From Rusavskia elegans (lineage: Eukaryota > Ascomycota > Lecanoromycetes > Teloschistales > Teloschistaceae): a DNA stretch of 64,000 nucleotides. The DNA lies in contig SAUG01000021.1 of the NCBI GenBank assembly GCA_011316305.1, positions 310,001 through 374,000 of the forward strand, given 5' to 3'. The notes under the pieces were generated by a model, which saw only the letters and a program-made list of their open reading frames with translations, made no database searches and was not told the DNA's origin. Below are positions 36,150-47,839 of this stretch, one piece after another. Numbering within the stretch: position 1 is the first letter of the stretch; each line of letters opens with the position of its first letter. The translations under genes and the position numbers were made by a program.

Positions 36150-36949
36150 ATGAACTCAGTAGCAATTCCAAGGCTTTGGACATCCAAGACCATTGCCCAT
36201 ACAAGTCCTGTCCTGGATTTCCTTGTCCCTGCGCTGGCCTGTTATCCTAAGAGCCGGCGCTATGCCTCCTCCACCACCAACCCTCCACCAAGTCCCCAGA
36301 AAGATGAACCCCCCAAGCGGCGGAAGCCTCTTTCAACAGAACAACGTGCCTTCTTAGATAGTGCCGTAAGCTTTTCGACCTCTTCCAAATCTCCCCCCAT
36401 CTCACGCCTCCACAGCTCCGCGTCAACCAAGCCGGTGAACTCGCCGCAACCCTAATCTACACCGCCCAAACCCCTCCACTCCTCCGCAGCCACCCCCACC
36501 TCCGCTCCCTAATGCAACATATGCACTCCCAAGAAGCTGGTCACTTCTCTACATTCAACGCCCTGCTTGCCCGCCACCGCATCCGCCCCACCATCATGTA
36601 CCCTGTCTGGACTGTTGCAGCCACGGCTCTAGGATGGGGAACCGCCATGTTAGGACGGGAGGCGGCGATGGCATGTACCGAAGCCGTGGAGACGGAGATA
36701 GGAGGTCATTATAACGGGCAAGTGAGAGTGCTGTTGGGATGGATGCGGGAAATGGAGGAGAAGGGGGAGGAGGTAGGCGAGGAGGTTCGAGAGTTAGTGG
36801 GGGAGCTGAAGAGGATTCGGGATGAGGAATTAGAGCATTTGGATACGGCGGTGGAGGAGGATTCGAGAGAGGCGAAAGGATGGCCTGTATTAAACACGAT
36901 CATCAGGGGAGGGTGTAGAGGGGCTATCTGGATTAGTGAAAGAGTATGA
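36150..36949 (+). CDS. COQ7: 5-demethoxyubiquinone hydroxylase, mitochondrial (Coq7/Cat5)
   Basis: Di-iron monooxygenase that hydroxylates demethoxyubiquinone in ubiquinone synthesis, on the matrix side of the inner membrane. Exons 36150-36365 and 36416-36949 with a 50-base intron give 249 residues. The first exon is a presequence rich in Arg/Ser (MNSVAIPRLW ... RRYASS). The second begins LRVNQAGELAATLIYTAQ. The carboxylate ligands are visible as GELAA, HSQEAGHF, ETEIGGHY and DEELEHLD, in the correct order for the four-helix di-iron fold. The ends NTIIRGGCRGAIWISE are the conserved C-terminal helix. The start at 36,150 is the first ATG; an upstream TTG-initiated extension is not needed. Confidence 0.92.
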
Positions 36950-37000
36950 GGAATATGGGAGGCTTTGGCGCCTGAAGCAAAATACTCTGAACCTATTCCC

Positions 37001-38095
37001 TCATCCCGTTGTGATGTGATCCCACGGTAATTGCCCAGGATACACCTCCTTCTCATCCTTCCCACCCTTCCACTCCAACAATCCCCTAATCATCTCACGC
37101 TCCTTCCCTTCGAACGCGCCCAAGATTTCCTCCACCCTCTCCACCTTCCACCCCCTGCTCAATCTCTTTCCCCCCAACAACTTCCCAACCCCGTACAGAT
37201 CCTCCTTCCACGGCCCGTATCCTCTCACCCTCTCCCCGTCCTCCAGTTCTTTCCTCGCCGTCACGCTTTCAGGCGGGTCCAGCCCGATGTACGTCACCTC
37301 GTTAAATGGCCAACGTAAAGCACGGACATGCAGATCGAGGAACCGATCGCGCTTGAACTCGTGGGAGATGAGGGTTATATGCGTTGGGTAGGCGGTAGTG
37401 AGGGAGCGGAACAGAAGCAGGGAGAATAGGAGGTTCTGATAGGAATCTGTGGAGTAGTGCTCGTGTACTACGGAGTTGGGGGAGATGGGGAGGGAGAAGT
37501 AGGCGTTTGCTGTAGCCAGGGCCTAGGTACGATAAGAGGATATCTGAATCATGAAAACAGGATGTAGTGTGAGGTGTGGTCGATATACTGACAAGGGCTA
37601 CATTGAGGGGCCGTCCCACATGAATAATGACAGAGGAAACATGGGAATGAATGATTGAATGAAGCCCTTTCAATCCTCGATCAAGCGCTTTAGAAAAGCC
37701 GCCCTTATTGTGGCTATTGTTGTGTATGGATCACGATTGACGTACAAAAAGACAGAAGCTTACCGAATAACTCTCTCCCTCACATCTCTCGGTCCTTTCC
37801 TGTTTAGTCGGACCCCTGAGACCAGCATCAGCCCCATTTCCCAATCCTTACTTCCTCCGTTGTTCTTTTTGGACGCTACTTACCCAGCAAAGACCAAAAG
37901 CGAATCCGGTTGTTCGCTTAAAATCCTTAAACCAACCTTGATGTGCTCGATGAATGTTGGAACTTCCCCGCGCTGGAACGGTTCAACGGCCCACTCTGCC
38001 TCGTCGTGCCCGTTGGTGGGTCCACCGAGCCAGATGCTGTGGCAGCATACGATGATGAGCCGGGTTGGGGTTGTTTCGGGCGAATTAGCCGTCAT
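37001..38095 (-). CDS. YdcF-like DUF218 domain protein
   Basis: Family of Rossmann-like proteins; the bacterial YdcF binds S-adenosylmethionine, and the fungal members are uncharacterised. Exons (complement) 37884-38095, 37764-37815 and 37001-37522 give 261 residues. The start is MTANSPETTPTRLIIVCCHSIWLGG. The hallmark GGPT (AGGPTK) is formed across the first splice, and ESYSALATANAY spans the second. HEHYSTDSYQNLLFS and ITLISHEFKRDRFLDLH follow, the usual DUF218 core. The C-terminal half is RKELEDGERVRGYGPWKEDLYG and a charged tail. The second intron is 241 bases, long for this genome, and could hide a small exon; the present join keeps phase and family continuity. Confidence 0.8.
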
Positions 38096-38385
38096 GTTTG
38101 ATGGTCAAAGACAAAGTAGAAAACATGATCCACAGGGCTGAAAGGCTAATTTTCATAGAGGAATTGTAGTAGAATACGCTGTCTTCGAAAGATAATCTCG
38201 AAGCTAACATAATGATGATTTGCTGTGCAAGCACTTTGCTGATGCGCCTGTGATGATGCCGCTAATTAAATGCCCCACCGACTCCGACGTAAGGTACCTC
38301 ACGTACCTCACCCTGCCCCTAAGGGGGGTCTCTTGAGTCTATTCGAGCAATTTCCGAAACAGAGAACGCAAAAAAATCGATTCCA

Positions 38386-41300
38386 TCATTCGTGTAAAAA
38401 AGTACATTCATCACCCTTCCTACATTTTCCCTCTTGCCAGAATTTGCACGGCAGGTGAGGGGTACCATAAAAGGGCTTCTTCTTGCCGAAGGTGCCACTT
38501 TTGACTCGTTTGCCCTTGCTGTAACCGTCATCTTCGTTTTGCTGGCCGTCATTATCGAGTGGCCGCTTACGGTCGTTGTCATTTTGATACGGGTTACTGT
38601 AGCCATAGCCTTGCATTGGCGCAGAGGGTTGGGGTTGTTGGAATTGAGCGAGGATGGAGCTCAGATCGACATTGGGTGCTTGTTGAGCTGATTGGTTGTA
38701 GGTAGTACTGGGCTGATTGAGTTGGTTGATGGTCGCCATGGCGGCATTGTAGTCGAACCCAGAGGCAGGAGGTTGAGCTGTTAGAGGTTGAGGTTGCATC
38801 TGAGGGCTTTGTTGCTGGAAATTGGAAAATTGGGCAAAGATTGCTTCTAGACCATTAGAACTTGGTTGAGGCGGATGCTGTTGCATCTGTTGCTGTGGCG
38901 CCTGACCCTGCTGTGGTTTGAGTAGATTGAGCAGATGGGAAATGTCAGGTGTTGGCGCTGAGGTCACGTGTTGACTTTGCTGCCCGTTTTGTGCAGCGTA
39001 GTACCGAGATTCACGAGCCTAGATATCAGATTAGACTGCTGGCGGGGAGGTTGAGGGATTAACACGTTCAGTATTGTACCTTTGTTTCATCTGCAGGAGC
39101 GCCAAATGACTGCTCGGGGTTGAAATCATCGGGATCTTGGTCGATGGGTTCACGCGGGGAAGGTGGGATGTCCGACATGGCGGTATATGTCACTATGAGA
39201 GTTTTGGTTTCTCTATCCTCCTGGAGGGCTTTATCCTCGCTCTCGGCTGGATTTTTCCCACCTCGAGCGGAATAATTGCGCTCATGCTCGGCCGGAGGGA
39301 TGTCACTGAAGTCAACGACTGCCAAATATGTAAGCGACTGTTGTGTTGCATACACTAGCAAAACAAAGACTTACGTCTAGGGAATGTCCATGGTCTTAGA
39401 AGTTCCTCGGTGGCTGGGACGGGCATGTCGCCACTCTCTTCGTCTTCGTCCGGAACATCACGTTCACGATGCATTTTAAGCATTTGTCCCTCGCCCTTGA
39501 TATCATTTGCATCGCGGACCATGCTATCGTCATGACCAATCTCCTCGTCAGGATGATGCTCGAATACCCGAATCTGGACCAGACTATCGTCTGGCTTGAA
39601 TGAGACCCGAAGCTTTCGTCGATCTTCCTTTCTCAGGCGTTTTCTGCGTTCCTCGGGCGTCTCAGGTGCCCGATCCTCTTCGGATTCTACAGGCGCAGAC
39701 TCTTTTGTTTTATTCAGATTTTTGAGTGTGTCCGCAAACGAAAACGGCTTTGGACCTGCCGTAGCGCCACCAACCGATTTGCTTTCCGAAGCAGATCTAC
39801 ATGCATGTAAGAAACTATACAGGTTGGCTTTAATAGCCAGACCGTTGAGCACATACCCATCTTTGCTGTCTTTCAACCTCGCCGCTTTAAGTGCAGCATT
39901 CGACGTCCCTGGCTTCTTGGACGCAGACTGCAGACTTGAGAAGAAAGAAGTTGCTTTTGGCGCAACAACATTAGTTTTGACTTTTGGGCCCGAAGTTGCA
40001 GGGGCAGCTCCTTTATTCAAAGCCTTTGGATCTGTCGCCGACGGCTTCTTTGCAGTAAGATTACCACCTTTAGCACCCGCCAAAACGCCATTTGAAGAAG
40101 CCGTGGTAGTTGCGGTTGATGATTTTTTTGGAGTTTGTGACCCTACAACCCCGCCTGATGAGGGCTTTTTATCGTTCAAAGTTGGCCCAGTAGATACTTT
40201 GATGTCAGACGGCATTGAAGCTCTACTATCTAATGACTTCTGCTTGGAGACGGCTGCAGCATTATCTAGCACTGCCTGTGCAAAGGCCTTCCCTTGGTCG
40301 TTTCCACGCTTGACGATCTTGGGAAGTACTTTGTCCATCTTCGTCCTTTCCAACATTGCCTGATCAATTGTGACACAGTGGGACATGAGCTGTGTCCTGT
40401 TAGCCAGGGGACTTGAGGAATGGCCAGACTACTTGCCTCCGTGATACCAGTAACGGGGGTACCGGCATAGTCGGCTTCCTTGGACCGATCGAGGATGAAG
40501 CTGTAAAGCACAGCAAGAAAGGCTGGGTTCTCCCCAATCCTACAGAATTATTAGATGCACATTCAGTAAAATAACGTCTCGAGATATCGAGATGCAAGGT
40601 TATGCTTGCAAAGACAAAAGTTCGGCTCAAATTCCCCAAGTATTTCGTCCAGGGATATTACAGGTTCTGGAGAATGAAATTCTCGGAATAACCAGTAAAA
40701 TCCGGTCCGCTACATTGGTACAAGACCATCTATGGCCGTCAGGGTACATGAACGCTGACGGTTGCGACAGTGCTTGCTGTACTACCATTGGTCTCGCACA
40801 GATGCTGTAGCCTGACAGCCCAAAAGTATTTCATTGTTCATGCTATCTCAAAGGGGCAGGGAGGTTCATAGAATCCAAGCTGAGATAAGGGGCAATACGT
40901 ACCTTTCTATGATATCAGGATGACCGTGTTTCAACGCTAGACGTATGCAGGACTCTAAGAGCTTCCGAAACTTGGACGCACGCTGGTCGTATTCAATCAT
41001 TTTGGCGTTTTCTTTCTTCTCCGTTGCTTGCTGCAGATTAGTTACTTCGCTCCTCCATTTATCACGCAGGCCCTTGATTGCGTTCCAAAATTCGCTTAGA
41101 GCTGTACGGATAACGGCGCCAGAGAGTATCACTCTGCGCTTCGCCCACACAGCTTTGACGACATCGTACTCTATCGCCTTCATCGGATCTATAGGTCGCG
41201 AAGGCGGCAGTGGTGAAGGCTCTTCCGGCTCATCCTCCTGTTCCGTGCCGGTTTCGTAATCGGAGTCAGCAGCATCTGGTTCAGATTCGGACTCGGACTC

Positions 41301-42318
41301 GGTCGACGATGGCGAGCCAGTAGTCGGTGTTCCTCTAGATCCTGCCGATGGGCGGGATACAGATGATTTTGAGGACAGCTTGAGTTTCTTCAGCAACGGT
41401 TCTCGTGAAACAAGCCATGGGCCTGTCCCCTTTTCCTTGTACAGTAACTGTCTAATTTCATTCCGTGATCGTCGGCGATTGTACTTTGGTACGGTTGCCT
41501 TAGTTGTGGCAACTTCGACGCTGTCTCTACCCACGAATGTATAACCAGCAAGATGCTTGGAGTTAGTCTTACCCGGAAACTCGGCATTGCTTTTCACTAA
41601 GAAATTCCCCTGGACTTTGCCAATTGGCATGGCCGAAGAGAGTGCTCTCCAACCTTGCCGAGTGATTGGCTGAGGTGGAGGGACTGCATAGTTCGAAGGC
41701 CTTCTTGAAGCTAAAGCAGGATCGATGGCCGCTTGATTCTGTCAGCGTATTAGTGATTAGCGCAATATCCATGCTAGAAGATGGACTTACCAGTGGTGTT
41801 CTCTGCACATTAGTCTGCTGGTATCCCGCTGGATAGTTCTGAAGCGCCTGAGGTGAGATTGTTTGGTTCTGCGGCTGTTGCTGACTTTGCTGGAAGGCCC
41901 TAGGGAATCCAAACTGATCATGATTCTGCAGAGAAGGGTGACCATAGGTGAATGAATGATCATATGGTGGGGCTGAATTTGCAGGTGTTCGATTCGGGTT
42001 GAAAGAGGAGTAGTCAAAAGGAACCGGACTTCTCGAATAAGATTGATCATAGATACCGTTATGAATGTTGTAGTTTGGGACATGTTGGAGACTTGATGGT
42101 TGAAGTGCATTATTAGGCCAACCATGTCCGCTTTGGTCGTAGGAATTGGTTGGCTCCGATTGGGGATTGAAAGGCTGTGGATCCCACGACGGATTGAAGG
42201 TCGGGTCATTGCTATTGTTGAGAAAAGAATTGAAAGTGTCGTTTGGAGGACCGCTGTAACCGTATGAAACTCTCAAAGGATGATCATCCTGATCGCTACT
42301 TCGGTTCTGATCCATCAT
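38386..42318 (-). CDS. PNUTS-like protein: TFIIS N-domain, RVSF PP1-docking motif, C-terminal CCCH finger
   Basis: Likely nuclear targeting subunit of protein phosphatase 1, linked to cleavage/polyadenylation and Pol II termination, as PNUTS in animals and Ppn1 in fission yeast; the assignment is inference from domain order. Exons (complement) 41791-42318, 40903-41738, 40437-40539, 39857-40389, 39375-39796, 39080-39318 and 38386-39018 give 1,097 residues. In order: a Gln/Asn/Pro-rich N-terminus; a region GWRALSSAMPIGK ... KRRSRNEIRQLLYKE; an acidic Ser/Glu stretch; a helical TFIIS N-like domain (ending DIIERIGENPAFLAVLYSF); a low-complexity basic region; RKLRVSF at about 727-733; the LLRPWTFPRLVDF block; a Gln-rich region; and the finger CKFWQEGKCRKGDECTFLH (C-x7-C-x5-C-x3-H). 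Intron 3 has a GC donor. Intron 4 (39,797-39,856) is 60 bases with no stop, so retention would add 20 residues. Confidence 0.85.
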
Positions 42319-43105
42319 GCTTCGAAATTCACAGAATTTAGAGTTATGATGCCAAGACCGCCGCTTCCGACATGCGCTTTACCCGGACGAGCGTATTGAA
42401 ACAGTAGCGTTGTATCAGAATGTGAGGTCTGACTTTGAGTTTGGTGGGCGAAAAGTGTATAGGAGCTGCGTTGTGACGTTTGTGCCTCTCCGTAGCTATG
42501 ACCAGATTCCGACCAGCGTAGGAACCCAAAACGTCTCCCTTCCAGACGTGTAGTCGGCTTAGAACATCACAAGCTGGAAAGTGTCCGTTATGATGTGAAC
42601 AAGCTTTGGTTCCTTTCAGTTTCCCATGCTCAACAACCCACGCGCTTTGTTGCTTGATCACGGCTCGAACCACCATGTAGCTCACCCTGTCTCCTCCACC
42701 ACAGACTCTGGGTCAGACCCAGAGAGCATACACGTATAGATAGTCAGTAGCTTATTATAGAGCCTATAGCCTTGATATGTGCAAACTTGAGCAAGTCACG
42801 ATGGTTTAATGTTGGTTCTGGCAAGGGATGATGGGGAAGTTGGAAGGTTCGAAGTCGAAAGAAGATTTTGCGTCTTACCGCAGCTTAGTACCCACACTCA
42901 GCGCTTACCCCTTTGGGCGCGCTAGTTTTATAAGCTGCCCGACCACAAGGCAGCGACAACACTCATAGAACAAGATCGCACGCATTGAAGTGTCAAACTG
43001 CGCGACATTTGATGAGCTCAGCTTGAGTTCTGAAACCAGCGGGAAAACGGAGTAATGAGGCTTCACTAAAGTAAGCCCCGTATCCAGTTTACCTTGGCGA
43101 CGGTC
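42319..43105. other. divergent promoter region of the PNUTS-like gene and SLY1
   Basis: About 790 bases between the two starts. No supported gene; a 113-codon minus-strand frame inside it has no motif. Confidence 0.45.
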
Positions 43106-45432
43106 ATGCAATCTCAATCTCTCAGAGACCGGCAAGTAGGTAGGCCTCCTGAGGTCCTGGACCCTGTACCTATACTGACGAGGCTTTATCTTCAGCGTCG
43201 CTTGAAAAAATACTCAATCTCAACCATGCCTCCCCTGAGCCATCGGCAGTCCACCATGACCCTTTGGCTGCAAACGGCCTCATCCCCAAAGCAACACCGA
43301 TTCTGAATTCCGACGGAGATCCAATATGGAAGGTGCTCGTTTTCGACAACCTTGGTAGGGATGTTATCAGCAGCGTACTACGAGTGAACGACTTGCGAGG
43401 ATGGGGGGTCACCATACATCTGTATGTTTTCGAAGGAGACGTGTTGGACTTTTGACTGAGGAAGCAAAGGAATATCAACTCTCCACGACATCCTATTCCT
43501 GATGTACCTGTCCTCTATTTAGTGGAGCCGACCGCTGCGAACCTCACGCTGATCAATCAAGACCTATCCAAGAGCCTTTATTCTGAGGCTTACATCAACT
43601 TCCTGTCTTCGATTCCCCGTCCTTTGATGGAAGATTTTGCGGCTCAGATTGCTGAAGCAGGCACGGCAGAGAGTATCAGCCAGGTCTATGATCAATATCT
43701 CAACTTTGTCGTTGCCGAGCCCGATTTGTTCAGTCTAGCTCTAGGCAAGGAAACGTACTGGGCCTTGAATAGCGCCAACGCGAAGGATGAAGAGATAGAT
43801 ACGCTGGTAGAGAGAATCGTCAGCGGACTCTTCAGTGTGGTGGTGACCATGGGTAATTGCTGATACGACAAGAGACATGCAAATGCTGACTATTCTAACA
43901 GGGGTCATACCAATAATTCGTTGTCCTCGTGGTGGAGCCGCTGAAATGATCGCTGCAAAGCTGGACAGGAAATTGAGGGACCATATCTTGAACTCTAAAG
44001 ACAATCTTTTCTCGACCCAAGGGCAACGGTCATTAACAACGGGCGGCACGCCATCTTCAAGGCCTGTGCTTGTCATCGTCGACCGGAACGTCGACTTGAT
44101 ACCCATGTTGTCGCATTCTTGGACTTATCAATCACTCGTGCACGATGTTTTGAAGATGCATCTTAATCGCATTACCGTTGAAACACCAATAGATGAGGAC
44201 AACCCAGCAAAGGGGCGGACAAAAAGAGCCTATGACTTGACTTCCAAGGACTTCTTCTGGTCGCGGAACGCTGGCGTTCCCTTTCCCCAGGTTGCCGAAG
44301 ATATCGACACCGAACTCACCAAATACAAGGATGATGCCAATGAGATCACACAGAAGGCTGGCGCGTCGTCGCTAGAGGATTTACAGACTGACAATCCTAA
44401 TACCTCAGCACAACATCTCAAGGCCGCCATCACGCTCCTGCCAGAATTACGGGAACGCAAAGCAGTCCTCGATATGCATATGAACATTGCCACTGCACTC
44501 CTCAAAGGAATTAAAGACCGTCAATTGGACAATTTTTTCCAGATAGAAGAGAGCATCACGAAACAGACAAAAGCCATGATGCTTGAGTTGCTTAATGATA
44601 GTTCGAAAGGAAACCAGCCACTGGATAAGCTTCGTCTCTTCATCATTTGGTTTTTGAGTACTGAGCAGGAAGTCTCCAGAACTGACATGGAACGCTTTGA
44701 AGAAGCGCTGACAAAAGCTGGCGCAAACACTACGGCTCTGGTATACGTAAAGAAGTGAGTGGAATAGTTTCACCCGAGTTGTGGTAGCTGACGCCTGCCA
44801 GAGTCCGTGAGGTTACCCGCATGACCATGATGACTTCGGCACCCACCCAGCCAGCGCAGCAATCCACGGGAGGCGAACTCTTCAAGGGGTTTAGCTCCAT
44901 CTCCAATCGGCTCACTGGCCAATTGCCAGGCGCTCTGGGGACTAATTTTGAGAACCTCATATCTGGCGTCAAGAACTTTCTCCCAGTCAACAAGGACATC
45001 ACCGTTACTAAGATTGTGGAGTCATTGATGGACCCTACCTCTGCTTCTTCTTCCGCCATTGCCAAAACGGAAGATTATTTGTACTTTGATCCTCGCTCAG
45101 CTAACGCTCGAGGAACGATGCCAGCACCCTCGCAAGCACGGCACCAGCAGGCAAGCGGAATCCCGGGCGCTCTGGGAAGTCTTGGGCCAGGTACTCAGGC
45201 GAGTTTTGGACAACGAAGACAGGGTTTCAGTGAAGCGATTGTGTTTACAGTAGGTGGGGGCAGTATGGATGAATATGGTAACCTGCAAGATTGGGCGAAG
45301 AGAACAAGTGCAGCAAGTGGAACTACGACCGGGGCCCCAAAAAGGCGAGTTGTATACGGAAGCACTGAGATTGTGAATGCCGAGGACTTTGTAGTGGGTG
45401 AGCTTGCAAGATTGGGCCAAGAAGATAGGTAG
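43106..45432 (+). CDS. SLY1: Sec1/Munc18 family protein Sly1 (ER-Golgi SNARE regulator)
   Basis: Binds the syntaxin Sed5 and promotes SNARE assembly in ER-Golgi transport. Exons 43106-43135, 43183-43421, 43470-43852, 43902-44754 and 44802-45432 give 711 residues, a normal length for Sly1. The first exon is only 10 codons (MQSQSLRDRQ). Next come ALSSASLEKILNLN and WKVLVFDNLGRDVISSVLRV, the conserved SM N-domain. Then IPIIRCPRGGAAEMIAAKLD, and PVLVIVDRNVDLIPMLSHSWTYQSLVHDVL, which is the SM signature. Domain 3a has LPELRERKAVLDMHMNIAT and LFIIWFLSTEQ. The C-terminus is EAIVFTVGGGSMDEYGNLQDWAKR, the last conserved Sly1 block. All introns are 47-49 bases. Confidence 0.95.
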
Positions 45433-46143
45433 CACTGAGCACTAGGTGCATCTCGAGCCTTCGGGGAAACTTATTCGAATGCATTTCATATGGAGTAAAA
45501 GTGATACAATATTGCATTCGTAACATCTTACGCTGCTACTGAGCGATTTGCAGTAGGACTTCCATTCAATCTACTGGTATGTAGTATCCCTTACCCTGAC
45601 TGTTGCAAGATGTTCGGAAGCCTTAGTAATGTATAGGACGGTGTTTCGTGGAATCGAGGACATTCAGTGAAGTACAATGGGATTAGCATTCACCACCCAG
45701 ATCCTACATTCACTCGTGGTTGGTATTCACTTTGTTGCTTGCCTAGCAGAGATAGACCTCGTCTCTTTCGATCTGGCACTTTCTTCCCCTCTTCATCATC
45801 ACCTACTGTTCCTTGGCGATGACAAGGTTAAGGTGTTGCGGCCTCATACATATCCTAAGGCATCTTGTCAGACTCAGTGTCGATAGTGTACATGATCTCT
45901 CCATGCCCACGTTACTCAAAAACACAATCTCATCACTCGAAGTGGACAATTTCACAACGACCAGTGGACTCCATTGTGCGACCACTCAAGGCATCGGCCT
46001 GGTCGGAAGTTTCTGCTGAACTCTTCGTTGCAATCGACCATCTTTCAATAACCCTCTTATGGTATTGTCCTATCACAAAGGCAAGCAAGCTAGTAGTCTC
46101 GTCTTTCCACCACCTACTCGTCGGTCTTTAGTTCAACATAATC
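45433..46143. other. intergenic, no supported gene
   Basis: About 710 bases between two plus-strand genes. Short frames only. Confidence 0.45.
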
Positions 46144-47406
46144 ATGAGTTTTTCTACCCTACATTTTGACCGCATCGAGCAGATCGTTGATTTCTTCCTT
46201 CTACCAAAGCTAACCTCGTCGCAGCGGTCGGTGTTGATATCCAATCTGTTATATTACGAAAAGCTGACCGGTCTACGCCTTATCGACAACGGTGATTCCG
46301 CTTTGACGGTTCTAGAGGAGGATGTTCGTATTCTTCATACCTCAGCTTCCACAACCCCTCTCTTTCATTCAGAGCAGGAACTGGCAGACCAGACCAATCA
46401 TGAGCGGAGGATCGGTTCGCTATTAGATGTCCAATGTCCCTCTGCGTTGAAGATCCTTCGGGAGGATCTTGGGATCCTTCATACATTATCTGCTGGCCCA
46501 GTCCTCCAAGACCAAGCAAATGGAGGGCCCAAATTCATCGGCCAAAATCATCAGCTATATCCTTTGCAGATATCAATAGCCCAACAGGCCCAGGCCCGGT
46601 CGTGGTCGCTGTCGTCCGTCGAGTCCATCGACCTCCCTGAGGCATCTAGAGCTAAGATCGTGGAAGAAGAGAGAACAGCAGCAAATAAAGAGAGTATTTC
46701 CACGGGTAGCCAAAATCCGGCGACTGGGGCGAACAGAACTCCAGTCGCTGAATACAAGAAAGGTTTGGCGAATGCGCCACCTCTCTCTGGATCAACGAAT
46801 CAAAAGTCCGGCTCTAAGAGGAAAAGACCGGTAGCTGCCGATTTCTTCCTCCTTGATGGTGCCTCCAAGTCGGTATCAACGAAGCCTGGAAAAGGTACTT
46901 GCAACAGTTGGGATATCACACAATTACTAGAAGTGGAGAAAGCTAAGGTACTGAAGAACGGAGAACTAATGATAGCAGAACGCAACCCATCCATAGGTCA
47001 TATGGCTGTTACCAAGTGCGGATGCAAGACAGTAGATGACCATCTCAGAGACACCGTGCAGCCACCGAATCTGGACTACCCACACGGTGGGAAGCAATCC
47101 ACCGTCATTGAGCTTACGGCATCCGACGAGTCGATCGGAGAACAAGGCAGCCCTGATAAGTCCATCGGGTCACCCATAGGCGTGTCCTCTCAACCACAAG
47201 GCAACAAGATAACCATAAGCGATGCCCAGGACGCCGCAGCCTCTCTTCACAGCACTCCAAGATCACCACATGCCGAAATCCGACCTGCAGTCAAACCCCA
47301 AAAACGGAAGCGTGTTGCAGAGGAAAGCGGAAAGCGAAAACGAATGAGCACCACACCTATGGAATCAGAACCTGGGGAGTTGTTGGTAATATTAATTAAC
47401 CCCTAG
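46144..47406 (+). CDS. hypothetical protein with duplicated LxED..ILHT motif and basic nuclear-type segments
   Basis: I do not recognise a family. The single-exon frame starts at the first ATG and encodes 420 residues. The N-terminal 40 residues (HFDRIEQIVDFFLLPKLTSSQRSVLISNLL) look helical. Two related segments follow: SALTVLEEDVRILHTSAS at about residues 52-69 and SALKILREDLGILHTLSAG at about 101-119. The rest is hydrophilic and Ser/Pro-rich, with basic clusters SKRKRP and QKRKRVAEESGKRKRM that look like nuclear localisation signals. A central part, ADFFLLDGASKS, and EVEKAKVLKNGELMIAE are the most structured-looking. No membrane segment or signal peptide. Likely a lineage-restricted nuclear protein. 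Confidence 0.6.
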   Translation: MSFSTLHFDRIEQIVDFFLLPKLTSSQRSVLISNLLYYEKLTGLRLIDNGDSALTVLEEDVRILHTSASTTPLFHSEQELADQTNHERRIGSLLDVQCPSALKILREDLGILHTLSAGPVLQDQANGGPKFIGQNHQLYPLQISIAQQAQARSWSLSSVESIDLPEASRAKIVEEERTAANKESISTGSQNPATGANRTPVAEYKKGLANAPPLSGSTNQKSGSKRKRPVAADFFLLDGASKSVSTKPGKGTCNSWDITQLLEVEKAKVLKNGELMIAERNPSIGHMAVTKCGCKTVDDHLRDTVQPPNLDYPHGGKQSTVIELTASDESIGEQGSPDKSIGSPIGVSSQPQGNKITISDAQDAAASLHSTPRSPHAEIRPAVKPQKRKRVAEESGKRKRMSTTPMESEPGELLVILINP

Positions 47407-47839
47407 TCCTTTTAAGCGGCAGCTGATAACATCACAGGATCTTCAAACTCCCGAAGTACAGTATCAGAATCGTCGATACAAGCGATCTGATCCGTACCAT
47501 CCATGGTATTATCACTGGGACAGAGCTTCTTAGCTAGGGCGGTAGCTTGACCCGGCAAAGCACCTTTCTCCGACGCCCAACAGAAGCGGAGATGGCTTAC
47601 TCTCCAAGAGGTGAAATGACATCGCCAGGGACCTGCAACAGTCGCGGCACTGTAAGGAACCGGATACCTGGTTAAGAAGATGTCTCTCAACAAACAGACG
47701 TCATCATCAGTTGAGCGGCAGAGAAAAAACTGAGACACGGATGAACGCCATGAAATGTTTCAAGTGTGCATCATACCTCATCAAGATGTCCACAACATTA
47801 CAACCCGTAGTAGGCCCCCGATTATCATACACCTTCCCT
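47407..47839. other. intergenic, convergent
   Basis: About 430 bases between convergent genes. A 108-codon minus-strand frame lacks support. Confidence 0.45.

Noticed and set aside
39596..40363. 255-codon plus-strand frame
   Set aside because: Antisense to the PNUTS-like exon 4; no motif, and the minus strand has phase-consistent exons.
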